The translations under genes were made by a program, and so were the position numbers. From NCBI RefSeq assembly GCF_954871325.1, contig NC_088776.1, forward strand, positions 56,151,301-56,215,300: a DNA stretch of 64,000 bases, in the 5' to 3' direction. Positions within the stretch are counted from its first letter, which is position 1; the number at the start of each line of letters is the position of its first letter. This document shows, one piece after another, positions 45,401 through 57,485 of this stretch. This DNA is from Gordionus sp. m RMFG-2023 (Eukaryota > Nematomorpha > Gordioida > Chordodea > Parachordodidae). Below the pieces are notes generated by a model that ran no database searches, had not been told where the DNA came from, and saw nothing but the letters and a program-made list of their open reading frames with translations.

Positions 45401-47535
45401 ACGCATAATGTATAAATGCGGGAATCATTATTTATTTGGAAATATTTTAAACTTTGGATGCATCCTTAAATTTTAAAGGAAATATATAGTGTATAATATC
45501 CTTATTGAAACATTAAAATAAATTAGCATTATTATACTTTGATGTAATTCAACATGGGGCTCTATTGCATAGATGAAAGGGTCAGAACCATTTCTAAAAT
45601 TAACAAATAAAAATATGGAAATCCAACTAAATATGTATAATGGAAAAAAAAATTTACTTGCATTTTTTGTCAGTTGTGCGTGACTTTTTCTGGTGTTCAC
45701 ATTGTAACTAAAATATATATAAAAAATTTCAAATTGTGATTGCAATTATATTTTTACAAATTAATAAAATATAGTATTTTCGTGTAAAGGTTATATTATA
45801 GTTTTTAGATTTCCTTCTAAGTCATTACTTAACTCCTATTTTAAAAAAGTTAAAAATGAGAATGATTATCTTTTAACAAGGCTAGAAGCAGATGAATTAA
45901 GACCGCCTAGATATATTTATCAATATTATTGAAAATAAAAATAAAATTTTTTTGTTTTTATTTTGAAGTTAACTTAAAAACTTATAATATATTATGCCCA
46001 GCTTTTATTTTGTTAAAATTAATGTACCTTGCGAGTTTCATGAATAAAATTTTTTGTCAGTTCTAAAAATAATAAATTTTTTTTTAAAAAATTATAATTA
46101 GGAAAAATCTTAAATAAATATACTAAAAATATCCTCAATGTGATCAAAAGCTGTTCTGGCTGATTAGGGATATTTATATGGAACAGTTTATAAAGATTTA
46201 ATTCTTTGACAATCACGAATAATTTAATGGTCATTTAGGGGAATTTATCATCTTTATGTCCTCGACAAAATTATTAGGTGTCAGATGAGGACCACAAGAT
46301 AAAAAATGATACTAAATTTAGGTTTAAATGGTGATTATTTATGATTAAATGGGTAGACTCATATACAATATTATAAATTCTATAATTAGATATAATTACA
46401 ATTTATGGTATTATATCATCTTTAAAAGGGCATATAGTATGAATAAATAGTAGCTTAAGGTAAGAGCGCGCCATTTTTTTGCCAAATAGCCATTATTATA
46501 TTTTATTATTTAATTTATAAATTGAAATTTATATATGTGAAAGATTTAAAACTTTTACAAAATGGGTATATGTGTGATTTAAAACACAGATAATATTAAC
46601 GAAATTACACTTGATGAAGATGAAAATCTTGATAACAATAATATCAATTTTCCTTCATTTTCCAAAATTTAATAAATGTTTTCAATTTTATGGGGGAAAA
46701 GTTGGCTATAAATTTAGGTGTTTAAAATGCAGGGGATAATTGTCAAAAAGGCAACACCTTATATTCTTCATTTTTAAATTTTAATATTGGTTTTATTTTT
46801 TTAGAATGTTCATGTCAAAAATTTGAAAGAATGATAAGAAAACTATTTTTTATTAACATGATTTATAAATTTTTTTATAATCAATAAATGTAATTCAAAT
46901 ATTTTTAAAAATGTTGATTTTTAAATTATAAACAAAAAATATAAAATTAATTTTTTTGTAAATTTTTTTTTAAAATTAGCTTAAAAGTAGCCAAGCTACT
47001 TTTTAAGAATGGCAGCTAATAGCGCGGTATTTTTTTTGATAAGTAATGGTAGAGCGCTACTTTTTTGGCCATAAGTTTAACATCCATGACTCTAAAGCTA
47101 ATAAATTTAAAGGAAAAGACAATATGACATTTCTCAAGACATATGATAATTCATATGATGAGAGAGAAAAAAAATATTACATCTTAAGAAAATTTTGTCA
47201 CATATATATTTATATCGATTTACACTAAATAAGAGAGAGAGCGCAGTTGAAAGATCAGGGGCATTATCCAAATAAAAGTGAGAAGAGTGACAGCTATATG
47301 CTTCTACATATCTTACTGATGATTAAAATTACAAGGAGTGTAGGGAGTTAAAATATTTTGAGAAGGAGGAGTAAATCAAGACGTGATATCTTTTTAAAAA
47401 AAAATCAATCATGAAGAAGATGATCAATTAAGTGTTAATACTTAAAAAGTTTATTTCAATGTTTTAAAACATTAATTTTTTGAGATTTTTTATCTAAAAT
47501 GACTAAAAATAATTTAAAATAGACATTCAACTTTT
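42487..47535. repeat. Large duplicated block A, copy 2
   Basis: Collinear partner of 29185-36405, shorter by about 2.2 kb mainly because it lacks the 2.38-kb hAT insertion (empty site at 46412-46419). It carries extra sequence of its own near 43660-43890. Past 47535 it continues into the flank that follows the LINE insertion in copy 1. The order of all shared landmarks is conserved and no gene is visible. Confidence 0.88.
44465..44654. mobile_element. Palindromic hAT-type MITE, ancestral insertion in block A copy 2
   Basis: The positional counterpart of 30956-31135, with flanking 8-mers TTTACTAG and TTTAATGG instead of the identical TTTAATAG pair. This decay and the shared position show that it inserted before block A was duplicated. 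Confidence 0.8.
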
Positions 47536-47561
47536 AATTTAGAACATTATATGGTCATTTA

Positions 47562-47730
47562 AAAAAAATTAAATGATTAAAGCAAATATAAAAGAAAAAA
47601 TAAAACGTTCTTTTTTGATCGATATTTTTTTCTAAATTATAAGAGTTTTTCAAGGCCACGATTTTATTTTTCGTAGGTCAGGATGAATTAAGATAGAACA
47701 AATGACACAATAACTACATAGAACGATGAT
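47562..47730. repeat. Third copy of the start of the 37.3-kb unit
   Basis: AAATGATTAAAGC, ATAAAACGTTCTTTTTTGATC and the following GATATTTTTTTCTAAATTATA match 37296-37370 and 39365-39410, up to the AACTACAT segment matching 39500. It then breaks into other repeats. Confidence 0.75.
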
Positions 47731-47960
47731 AAACAATCAATTTAATTTTTATTTCAATATGTATTCTGTATAATTTTTTTTAAAGTTTAACAAACTATAA
47801 CTAGTTTTTTTTTCAATACTCAAGATAATGTGCCAATAAAAAATATAAAGGGAAATTTCAAAGCATAAGTTATTTTATGCTTTAGATTTTTCATATCTTT
47901 TTCTTAGGTTTAAAACTATTAATTTTTCATGTTTCCCTTAAATACGAAAATAAACTTCTC
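47725..47960. repeat. Dispersed 0.25-kb repeat
   Basis: TCAATTTAATTTTTATTTC, CTCAAGATAATGTGCCAATA, TTATTTTATGC and CATGTTTCCCTTAAATA follow the order seen in the other copies of this repeat. Confidence 0.6.
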
Positions 47961-48329
47961 GCAATTTAAGGATATTAAAATTATTGTAATTGAATTTAAA
48001 ATAATGTGTTACTATTCATTCTTGATTTTATTTCATTTATTCCAATTGCTATTTAGTAATAATAAATAGATTACATTTATAAGTAGAGGAGATAAAATTA
48101 AGAAATAAATAAAAATGTTGACTCATTTATTACAGATTATTTATATTTAACTTAAAATAAATTGCATTTTATAATATCTAATTCAAATTCAAAGTTGCTT
48201 AAAAGCACGAACATAGCAATAATTGGAGCAGGATAAAAAGATGATAGAATATGAATATATGCAATTTTTTTAAATTAGGTTTTATCTAAGGAGCTTTCTT
48301 TCAACAATAGCAGTCATAAATATTATATT

Positions 48330-48725
48330 AATTCAAAAAAAAGATGGATTTATAATATGCATTTTTTATAAATTAATATCAAATTATTGTTTATCAGAAC
48401 TTTATATTACTTGAAGGGTCTGGGGCTAAAATAATTTTTATTAAAGTTTCAAAAAATATAGATGGATTTATAAAATGCATTTCTCTATAGATATATATCA
48501 AATTATTGTTAATCAAAATTTTATATTACTTTTAGCATCTGGGAATAAAATTATTTTTATTATAATGTTATTTAGATTTAAAATTTAATATATTAATTTG
48601 AAAAATATTGATGGATTTATAATATGCATTTCTCTATAGATATATCAAATTATTTTTTATCAGAACTTTATATTACTTGAAGTATCTGGGACTAAAATAA
48701 TTTTTATTAAAATGTTATTTATAAA
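48330..48725. repeat. Second, small array of the 143-bp satellite (about 3 copies)
   Basis: TCAAATTATTGTTTATCAGA with ATATTACTT...TCTGGG and GCTAAAATAATTTTTATT recurs three times with ATGGATTTATAATATGCAT between. It is followed by ACAGAGTATTCTGAAATAAT, the same flank as after the 4.4-5.7-kb array. Confidence 0.82.
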
Positions 48726-49329
48726 AGAAACAGAGTATTCTGAAATAATTAAGACAGATGGCCAATAAATGGAGGATGAAATGTTGTAGAATTTATTTGA
48801 AAGTGTAGGTATATTACATTAAACTAAGCAGTATATAAGGGGGGGGGGGATCCTCGTCTCCCCAAGCCAAAAAATCAAATGCTGCTTAAAATATCTTTAA
48901 AAGAATTTTTGATTTTTTTCGCAGATATATTCCAATACATTTATTTATCACATTCATAGCAAAGATAAATACGCTATTATTTCTTCTACGTATATATCGA
49001 TTTCAAATTTTCCTCACGTTATAATCTATCATTTTAAAATATCCACCATATGAAACTTTTTCATTACAAAACTAAGACATCCTTTAGAGTAAAAACGTTA
49101 TGTTCAAGCGTTGCGTTATTACAAAATAAAGCCAATAGGTTTAAATTTAAATATTAAGAAAATCAATTATTTTATTTGAACAAAGCTATGTATCATACTC
49201 GCTGTGGTTGTAGTTGTTGTGCCTATTATAATATAAATTAAAGTGTTATTAAGACAAAATCATAAAATGAAGAAAACAAAACTAATAAGAATAATTTTTT
49301 AAATAAAAATAAATAAAATGTGAAATGTG
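48726..49329. other. Shared satellite flank and AT-rich sequence, no gene
   Basis: 48728-48830 matches 5680-5780. A run of 10 G with GATCCTCGTCTCCCC follows at 48840. The part from 49140 (AATCAATTATTTTATTTGAA...AAGCTATGTATCAT) weakly resembles the middle of the 2-kb unit. Confidence 0.5.
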
Positions 49330-50600
49330 AGAAAAATTGTATGCTTGATATAAACGTCAGTCAATAGATGAAAAAAAGGAATGTTATTTACTATCGATCT
49401 TGTAATGATTTTGTTATAAATTTTTTATATAACCATAAAGGTTGAATTTCAAACATAGAAACTTCTTTATCTCTCAAAATATTCTAATATATTATTTAAA
49501 AAAATAATTATTATATGGATGTTCAATTCGGATTTCGTTAACCACCCTTTCTATTAAGAGGACTTTGCTTATTCGAAACAAGACATTGATATATTAATTT
49601 TATCTGAGTAATTATGGATTAAAATGGTAGATAGGAGACAGCTGAAGGTGTCATTTTGTGTTTGTTAACAATTGTCAAGTTATGAATGACGTTTTGGGAC
49701 ATATAACTCGGGATTCGTAATCTCTTGATTTTAAATTATTGAGAACTTTTTTTTAAAAAAAGTATAGAGTATTCACACTGTAAAATTTAGATAATTTTGC
49801 AAAAGATATTTTAAAATACTATTAATTTGCATCAATTTTCTATATATATTTCTCATCCAAATTGTAAAATAGGCAAAAGTATATTGTGAAAATTTATTGA
49901 AATGTATAAGGTAGGTTATTCTATATAGGCTGGAAAAACAATAATTTTTTTTAATTTTATTAATATTAAAGGGAATTTAAGAATTTTTTATTTTTTTCAA
50001 GCAAAACTTTGTTAGCTAAAAAACTTTTAAATTTTCACGTATTCATGAAACAAATTAATGTTAATCAATTAAAAATATAGAGGCAAGTCTCTTCTAACAA
50101 GTTAAAAATTATTATTGATTAATTTTCCATCTTCCATGTTTCACAATTTTTTTCTAGATCCAGAGTTTTAATTCGTTTACTTTTGCGAGTTTTTTGTTTA
50201 ATTAATTAGTATTAAATACCTTTTTCAATAGATAAAATAATTTTATTTTTGAAAAAGATAAAACTTTTAATTTTTGCCTGTTACATAAAAGTCAAATGGA
50301 GCTTTAGAAAATCTGAAAAGATGCTAGCATTAGCCAAAAGAAGAAAAAGAAATGTTATTCTGCTATCGACCTTGATTTAAAGATTTTCCAACAAAGGTTA
50401 TAAATTTTATATTTAACCCTAGTAAGGTTGAGGATTCAAATGGATAAAGTGTTATTTTTCTTAAAATATCATAGCTTCATTTAAAAAATTTTAAGGTATT
50501 GGGTAATGACTAATCTAATATGTTATTAAATAAAGACAATTTAAATTTTGAGTTTATTCAATGATGAACTTTGCATAGATTAGGGAAATATCTTGAGAGT
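49330..50600. repeat. Mosaic of block B and 11-kb segment copies
   Basis: 49380-49500 and 50300-50540 both match 11030-11230 (GAATGTTATT...AAGGTTGA...ATCATAGCTT). 49520-49990 matches 12670-13160 and 56940-57360 (TCTATTAAGAGGACTTTG, CAAAAGATATTTTAAAATAC, TTCTATATA...GGCTGGAA). All are non-coding. Confidence 0.6.
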
Positions 50601-50699
50601 TAGTTATGAATTAAGTTTTATCACTAGATTAATTGCAGATTTTAAAAAAAATGTACAATTTTACAAATATATTGACTAGTTAATGAAATTCTTCTTTAA

Positions 50700-51360
50700 T
50701 GCTATCTGTTAATTTTAGTAAAATAAAATAATCGATTATTAAATGATTGAAAATAATAAATTAACCATTATTTTAAATAATCAATTAGATTTTTATTGCA
50801 TTCTATTTATTTTTAAGGTTTCACAAACTACAAAGTTTTTTAATACTTAAGATAAAGTGTCAATAAATAATATAAAAAGAAAAATCAAGGTGTGAGTTAT
50901 TTTATATGATAAATATTTTAAGTCTTTTTTTTACGTTAAAAACTTTCGATTTTCATGTTTTCCCTAAATAAGTGAAATTATGACTGTCTAAATATAAATG
51001 CAGATTAAAAAACTTAAAAAACAAACATTTTTATAAAAATTATGATTAGTTAAAATAAAACTTGAGCTTATACCTTGTTCAGAGCCAACACCTGATCCAG
51101 GGGCTAATTTTAGAAAAATAAAATTGTATCGATATTAAATGGTTAAAAAATATAAATGAAATATTATTTTATGAAATAATCAATTTAATTTTTATTTCAT
51201 GTATTTATATTTATTCTATATATATTTTTAAGGTTTAACAAACTACAATTGTCAATAAATAATATAAAAAGAAAATTCAAGGTGTAATTATTTTGTTAGA
51301 TAAATATTTCAAGCCTTTGTAGGTATTAAACTTTTAAATTTTCATGTTTTCCTAAATAAA
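50700..51360. repeat. Two adjacent copies of the dispersed 0.25-kb repeat
   Basis: Copies at 50700-50975 and 51105-51360 share TTTTAGTAAAATAAAAT, ATCGAT(A)TTAAATG, TTTAAGGTTT(C/A)ACAAACTAC, GTCAATAAATAATATAAAAA and CATGTTTTCCCTAAATAA. Confidence 0.7.
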
Positions 51361-51759
51361 TTTGTAACAAAAATCTCTTACTCAATAAAAATAAATTAAG
51401 ATTTTAAAAAATGTATTTTCTTTATGTTTGAAACTATAGGTTATCAAAAATATTCAATTATTTGACTATATTTATAAATTAATTGATTTGAATAGAAATG
51501 CCATTTATATTTTATTTGAAGATTTAGCTAAATATATTTTTTATATGTTAATTGCATATAAATAAGAATACATTCATATGTAAATATAAACGCATGCAGA
51601 TCCAATTTTATCTCATACATTTTATAATTGTTTAATCCATATAATTTTTTTAAATTAAAATATTATTTACATTTATAAGTTAATGTTATTACACATATAA
51701 AATACGAAAACAATATTATTAAAATCCAATTTCTACGGAAAATAAAAAAATATTACGTG
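51361..51759. other. No recognisable feature
   Basis: AT-rich sequence with no repeat or coding signal that I can support. Confidence 0.45.
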
Positions 51760-52379
51760 TTATCCTTTTTTTTATTGATTAATAATTTTATTTAAAATAC
51801 GTTTTCAATTTAAAAAATAATTTATCATGTTATGGAGTTGAGTGGAAAATGGCTTAAAGAAGATTTGTTTATCTTTTTACGAGGAAAAATACTAATCATC
51901 CGAGAGATGGAATTACTAAAGCAAACGTAATTATCTAAGAATGATTATTGCGATCTTTAGTCTTAAGTAAAAAATCTTAACGGTGCTCCTCTGAAATTTA
52001 AATATATATTTATTTTATAAAAATGTATTTTTCCTATTTTATAAGTTTTGCATTATCCTTCAAGGATTTCGGATCTTACATCCGCAAGCATACTGGCGAT
52101 AGACGAGAAGGCTTCTTCTAAGACATCCTGGTTATAGCTTACCTTAAAGCGAATTATGAAACTTTCAATGGCAGTCTTCTCTCCATAGATCTTCGCTAGA
52201 TTCACTTTTTCTTTTCATTATTCTTATCATTTTACACTCTATTTCATCTTTATACTATTTAATTGGGAATTTATTTTTTTTAATATATATTTTGTGCTGA
52301 CTTATATTATTTGATAAATAAAAATACTATATAAATAAAATAAAAAAATTAAGTTAATTCATTGTTTAAAAGAAAAAGT
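51760..52379 (+). repeat. LINE-tail tandem unit 1
   Basis: The unit starts ATTACGTGTTATCC and contains the flank repeat (CATCCGAGAGATGGAATTA, 51895). It then holds an RLE LINE tail at 52060-52210 (FGSYIRKHTGDRREGF in frame, as in the copy at 6300) and ends in GTGCTGACTTATATTATTTG. The next unit begins ATTACGTGTTATTATT at about 52382. The LINE tail and non-LINE flank have therefore been duplicated together. Confidence 0.7.
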
Positions 52380-53580
52380 TATTACGTGTTATTATTTAAT
52401 TAGTGATTAATAAATTTTATTTAAAATAGGGTTTTCATTTGAAATTTTTTAAAAAATTATATTATGGATATGGAGTATAAAATGTTTTAAAGAAGGTGAA
52501 AAAAATAAAAAATTATTATAAATAGAAGGTGAGGGGAATTTAAAACAAAAGTATTATCCTTAAGAATATTTATTCTGATCTTTAGTCTTAAGTAAAAACC
52601 TTAAGGGGGCTACCATAAATATATATTTAATAAGTTTTTTCTTAATAAATATGTTCTCTAGATTATGTGATTAAAAAAATAATAAAATATATAAATCAAG
52701 TTAATATTTTTTATAAATTCGATCATGAGTATAGAGATACGCTAAAATTCCATTCATTCCAATACCTCCAGGTCTTTTTAAGTCTGATAGGAAACATCCA
52801 GATAAAATTTCTCAAATTCCTTGGAAGAGAGACAAATTTTTATTAAGGGATTACTCATGCATTGATCCGTGCTCCCGTCAATAAACCCTAGAAAATCCTT
52901 GAGGAAAAAAGCAATTAAGAATTGCTAAATATTCAGAAATTTTACAAGACTACATATTCATTCCGATCATTTCCACTACCTTTATAACATTTCGGAATCA
53001 CGCTTTATCCTTTTTTAAAGATCTTGGTTCTCACATTCGTAAACTTATGGATAAACCTCGCTAAGACTTATTCTCAAAGCAAAGTATAATCATTGCTAAA
53101 GGCTAATTACATTAGCTTCATGAGTAGTCTCATTCACAGGATGATTTCTTTGAATATTAATATTGGTATTTTCTTTTTTTAAATTATATGTATTAAATTT
53201 TTTTTCTTAAGGCTGTGTCCAAAGTATCAAAAAATTTAATCGCGCAATTTGCGCAAATCTAGCGAAAAAAAAATATAAGCCATTTTTAATGGAAAATTAA
53301 AATTTTGGCCTAAATCATTTTTTGGTATTTATAGAAATTTGAAAAAATCATTTAGGTCAACATTTTAATTTTCCATTAAAAATGGCTTATATTTTTTTTT
53401 CGCTAGATTTGCGCAAATTGCGCGATTAAATTTTTTGATACTTTGGACACAGCCTAATATGAATTATAGACAATTTTTATTATTATAATATTCTTCTTTT
53501 ATCTTTTTTTAAATTTTATGTGATGATCATGTCCTGTTTTAATAAAAATAATATTTAAAAAAGAAATTGGGAAGTTTTTA
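52380..53580 (+). repeat. LINE-tail tandem unit 2, with MITE insertion
   Basis: It repeats the start of unit 1, then carries an RLE LINE tail at 52740-53110: PGLFKSDRKHPDKISQIPWK, DYSCIDPCS, then YIFIPIISTTFITF and FFKDLGSHIRKLMD. HPD...D is a diverged endonuclease motif, and stops follow DPC. From about 52525 it is collinear with 54725-55620. A 244-bp MITE sits at 53211-53454. Confidence 0.75.
53211..53454. mobile_element. PIF/Harbinger-type MITE, 244 bp, near-perfect palindrome
   Basis: The arms of about 112 bp start GGCTGTGTCCAAAGTATC and end in the exact inverse (GATACTTTGGACACAGCC), with about three mismatches near the centre and a loop of about 20 bp. The flanks are TAA on both sides (53208-53210 and 53455-53457). 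A 3-bp TWA duplication is the Harbinger hallmark. The paralogous unit at 55410 has the uninterrupted site TTTTCCTGATATGAATTATA, confirming the insertion and the duplication. It is very young by arm similarity. Confidence 0.93.
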
Positions 53581-54719
53581 AATAAACTGAATAAAAATAT
53601 TTCTTATTTAAATATGCTGCAAATGAGATAAAATTAAAAATCAAAATTGATTAAATTTAATTTTTAAAAAAAAAGAAATTTAAAATGAATTTGAAATTTG
53701 ATTCAGTATTATTTGCTTATAATGTGTGTATTGGAAAATGTAATTATTCTCGGCTCGGTTTGAGTAGAGAATTTAAAAAAAGGCTATCTTATAATTTTGC
53801 CAGTAAAGTATTATAAATGCTATGTGTTAATTTTAGTAAAATAAAATAATCGATTATTAAATGATTGAAAATAATAAATTAACCTATTATTTTTTTAAAT
53901 AAACAATTAGATTTTTATTGTATTCTATTTATTTTTAAGGTTTCAAAAACTAGATAAAGTGTCAATAAATAATATAAAAAGAAAATTCAAGGTTGAGTTA
54001 TTTTATATGATAAATATTTTAAGTCTTTATTTTTAGGTTAAAAATTTTCCAGTTTTCATGTTTTCCCTAAATAACTTAAACAAATTTTTCATGGAAATTT
54101 TTTAAAGCTCAGTTTTATAAAAATATTGATTAGTTAATAAAACTATAGCCTATAATAACTGATTTATAGTCATTTCCTAATTTTAGAACCAATTTAAGTA
54201 AAATAAAATATACCGATATTAAATGATTAAAAAAATATATAAACCTATTTTTTTGAAATAATCAATTTAATATTTATTTCATGTATTCTATAGATTTTCT
54301 TTAAGGTTTAACAAACTACAAAGTTTTTTAAATATTCAAGATTGTGAATATATAAATTAGAAGGAAAATTCAAGGCTTGAGATAAATATTTCAAGGCTTT
54401 TTCCTAGGCTAAAAATTTTTGATTTTTCATGTTCCCCTTAAATAACTAACAATTCTTTTTTGTTCAATTAAAGATATAAAATATTGCAATGAAAATAATG
54501 CGTTATTTCACTTGTTTCACCTGATTCAGTTTCTATTTGGTAATAATATAGAGAATATACTTATAAGTAGAGGTGAGAGATAAAATTAAGAAATAAATTA
54601 ATTTAGTTTAGATCCATTTTTTTATATCCATATTCTCATGAAATAGCTTTGATAAAATTGATAAAAGGTGTCAAAAAACTAATAATATTTATATAAAAAT
54701 AGGTTTAATAAAAAAACTG
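53581..54719. repeat. Dispersed 0.25-kb repeat copies and flanks
   Basis: Copies lie at about 53825-54075 and 54185-54440, with the same landmarks as at 50700. The rest is AT-rich with the TTAGTAAAATAAAAT-type spacer and a piece of the 2-kb unit near 54440-54600 (GCAATGAAAATAATG, AAGTAGAGG, GATAAAATTAAGAAATAAAT). Confidence 0.6.
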
Positions 54720-55640
54720 AAATAATAATTAGCCGAGAGATCGAATTAATAAAACAAACGTAATTATACTTAAGAATAGTTATTGCGATCTTTAGTCTTA
54801 AGTAAAAACCTTAAGGGGGCTCCCATAAATATAATTTAATAAATTTTAGTTAATATATTTTCTTAATAAATATATTCTCTAAATTATGTGATTAGAATTA
54901 TAATAAAATATATAAATCAAGTTAATATTTTTTTATAAATTCGTTCAAGAGCTTAGAGATCCGCTGAAATTTCGTTCATCCCAATACCTTCAGATCTTTT
55001 TAGATCTGATAGGAAATATCCAGATGGTATTTCTCAAATTACTTGGAAGAGAGACAAACTCTTGGTTAGGGATTAATCGTGCATTGATCCTAGCTCCCTC
55101 TAATAACCCTCGGATATCCGTGAGAAAAATAGCAATTAAGAATAGCTAAATATTCAGAATTGTAAAAGAGTAGATATTCATTCCGTTCCCCTACCTTAAC
55201 AACATTTCGGAATCACGCTTTATCCTCTTTTAAAGATTTTGGTTCTCACATTCGTAAACTTACGGATAAATCTCAAGTAGACCTATTCCCAAAGCAAATA
55301 TAGACATAGCTACAGGCTAATTGCATTAGCTTCATGAGTAGTCTCATTCACAGGATGCTTGCTTTGAAAATATATATAGGTTTTTTTTAAATTTTATACA
55401 TTTAATTTATTTTCCTGATATGAATTATAGACAATTTTAATTATTATAATATTCTTCTTTTATATTTTCTTTTTTCAATTTATGTGATAATCATGTCTGG
55501 TTTTAATAAAAATAATATTTATAAAAGAAATTAACCAAGTTTAATTTTTAATGAACTGAATAAAAATATTTCTTATTTAAATATGCTGCAAATGAGATAA
55601 AATGAAAAATCAAAATTGATTGATTTTAATTAATTTAAAT
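54720..55640 (+). repeat. LINE-tail tandem unit 3
   Basis: Collinear with 52500-53620 without the MITE. The RLE LINE tail at 54955-55330 reads SDRKYPDGISQI in frame, followed by degenerate copies of the downstream peptide (NNISESRFIL-like, GSHIRKLTDKS). It shares ATTCACAGGATG and AATTATAGACAATTTT with unit 2. Confidence 0.75.
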
Positions 55641-55899
55641 AAATTAGCAATTTATTAAAAAATATATAAGCTTAAGTAAATTTTAATTTTTTTTTAGCAT
55701 ACCTTTCGGTTTAATTAAAATTTTAAAAAATAAGTTTAAAAAAATATCATTAATGTTTCTGATAATTCTTTTTTATCTTCGATGTTTTACATGTTTTTCG
55801 TGATTCAGAGTGAATTCATAAATTTATAATAAATATCCTTTTTTTCTAAATTTTTGTTAAAGAAATGAAATTTGTATAATTTTATTTCTGTCGTATTAC
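55641..55899. other. No recognisable feature
   Basis: AT-rich linker between the LINE-tail unit and block B copy 2. Confidence 0.4.
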
Positions 55900-57485
55900 C
55901 AATTTTAAAATTTTCAATTTTATTAATAATGTTTTAGCCAATTTAATCTATCCAACAGATCAGATTTGAATTTCGTTCTAGCATTGCCTAATCCAATGTT
56001 ATTAAATAAAAACAATTTTAATTTTCTTTTCAAATTAATTTTATTCCATATTTATAAATTAAAAATGGCATTTAATGGCACGTATCCTAGAAAATAATTA
56101 ACAATAGAATAATGACAAACATATTTTTACCTATCTCCTTAACTAAAAATTGGACAAATATATAATTTAATTCTGATTTTAATAAATCGAAGTGTGCCTT
56201 AAAAATTAACACTTATTTAATTTACTATAATAATTATTATGGCAGACAAAGAATTTAAATAAAATATGATATGAATCAATAATCGTGACTTTTAAAAAAA
56301 GAATAACGATTTTTTTTATAACATCTTAGTACTACTAATTAAATGAATGACAAGGCTCAAATTTTAATTAAAAACTACTGAAGGGATGGTACTTAAAATA
56401 TATTATTTAATTATTCGAAAATACTACAATTTTCTAATCATTCTATTATGCAACAAATACTGTACTTTTCTTCTGGGCATAGTCACCTAAAAAGGATAGA
56501 AAAAATTTATCATTACCTTTCGAATATAATTGTATTATTTATTACTTATTTCTTTAGCTACAAGTTCTGCGAATAATTTTAAATTATAATTTTATAAAGT
56601 TAAAAATTCATAATATAGTGAGATATAAACTTAAGGTGTGAAATAGGTTAGGGTTCAGTTGTTATGAAGGGGGTTGGAAAATTTAAGTTATTAAATTAAA
56701 TTAGTTTTCAATAATTCTAAAATTTGAATTAGTTTTAGAAGATTTTTCTAAGCATATATTAAAATAATAGTTAAAAATATTAAAATGTTGTTATTTAAAA
56801 AAAATTCCAATAATTAAATAAGGTCTAAATTTAACCAATCAAAAAATATCTTTATCCCGAAAAATTCTTAGTTAAATTTATTTTAGAAATAAAATATAAA
56901 TATTTTTCATTATAATTTGATATTAAAAAGTCATAATTATATGGGCGTTCAATTCTCTTACAGTTCTATTTCGTTAACTCTGTATATACCTATTCTATTA
57001 TGAAGATTATTTTTGTTATTCGAAACAATGACAAGATTAAAATGTTAGATAGGATAAGCTGAAAGTGTCCTTTTAGGTCTGTTAACAATTGTTAAGCTTT
57101 CACTGTCTTATTGGCCATTTTTAAATCTGAAAATTATTAGAGATGTATACTAACATGGTACCCACGATGTAAATTTCAGATTTAGAAAAGATATTTCGAA
57201 ATTCTTAATTTGTATCAATTTTCTATATATTTTTTTTATCGAAATTATAAAATAAACAAATGTATATTGTGAAAATTGACTAAAATTAATGGGGTAGATA
57301 TTCTAGACAGGATGGAATACCACTATTTTTAAATTTTATGAATGTGGTAAAGAATTTAAAATCCTATATTTAAAAAAGTTGATATCTATAATATCGGTTA
57401 TACCGTATTGGTAATGGATACTTTAACAATTATTCTCCTATGTTTTTGCTAAAACAAATGAGAATCTTACACATGATTATATTGG
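55900..57485. repeat. Duplicated non-coding block B, copy 2
   Basis: Collinear with about 11200-13290: AATGGCATTTAATGGC, GAATTTAAATAAAATATGATATGAA, CTAAAAAGGATAGAAAAA, GGTGTGAAATAGGTTAGGGTT, ATGGGCGTTCAATTCTCTTAC and TATTCTAGACAGGATGGAAT. No gene is seen. Confidence 0.65.
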
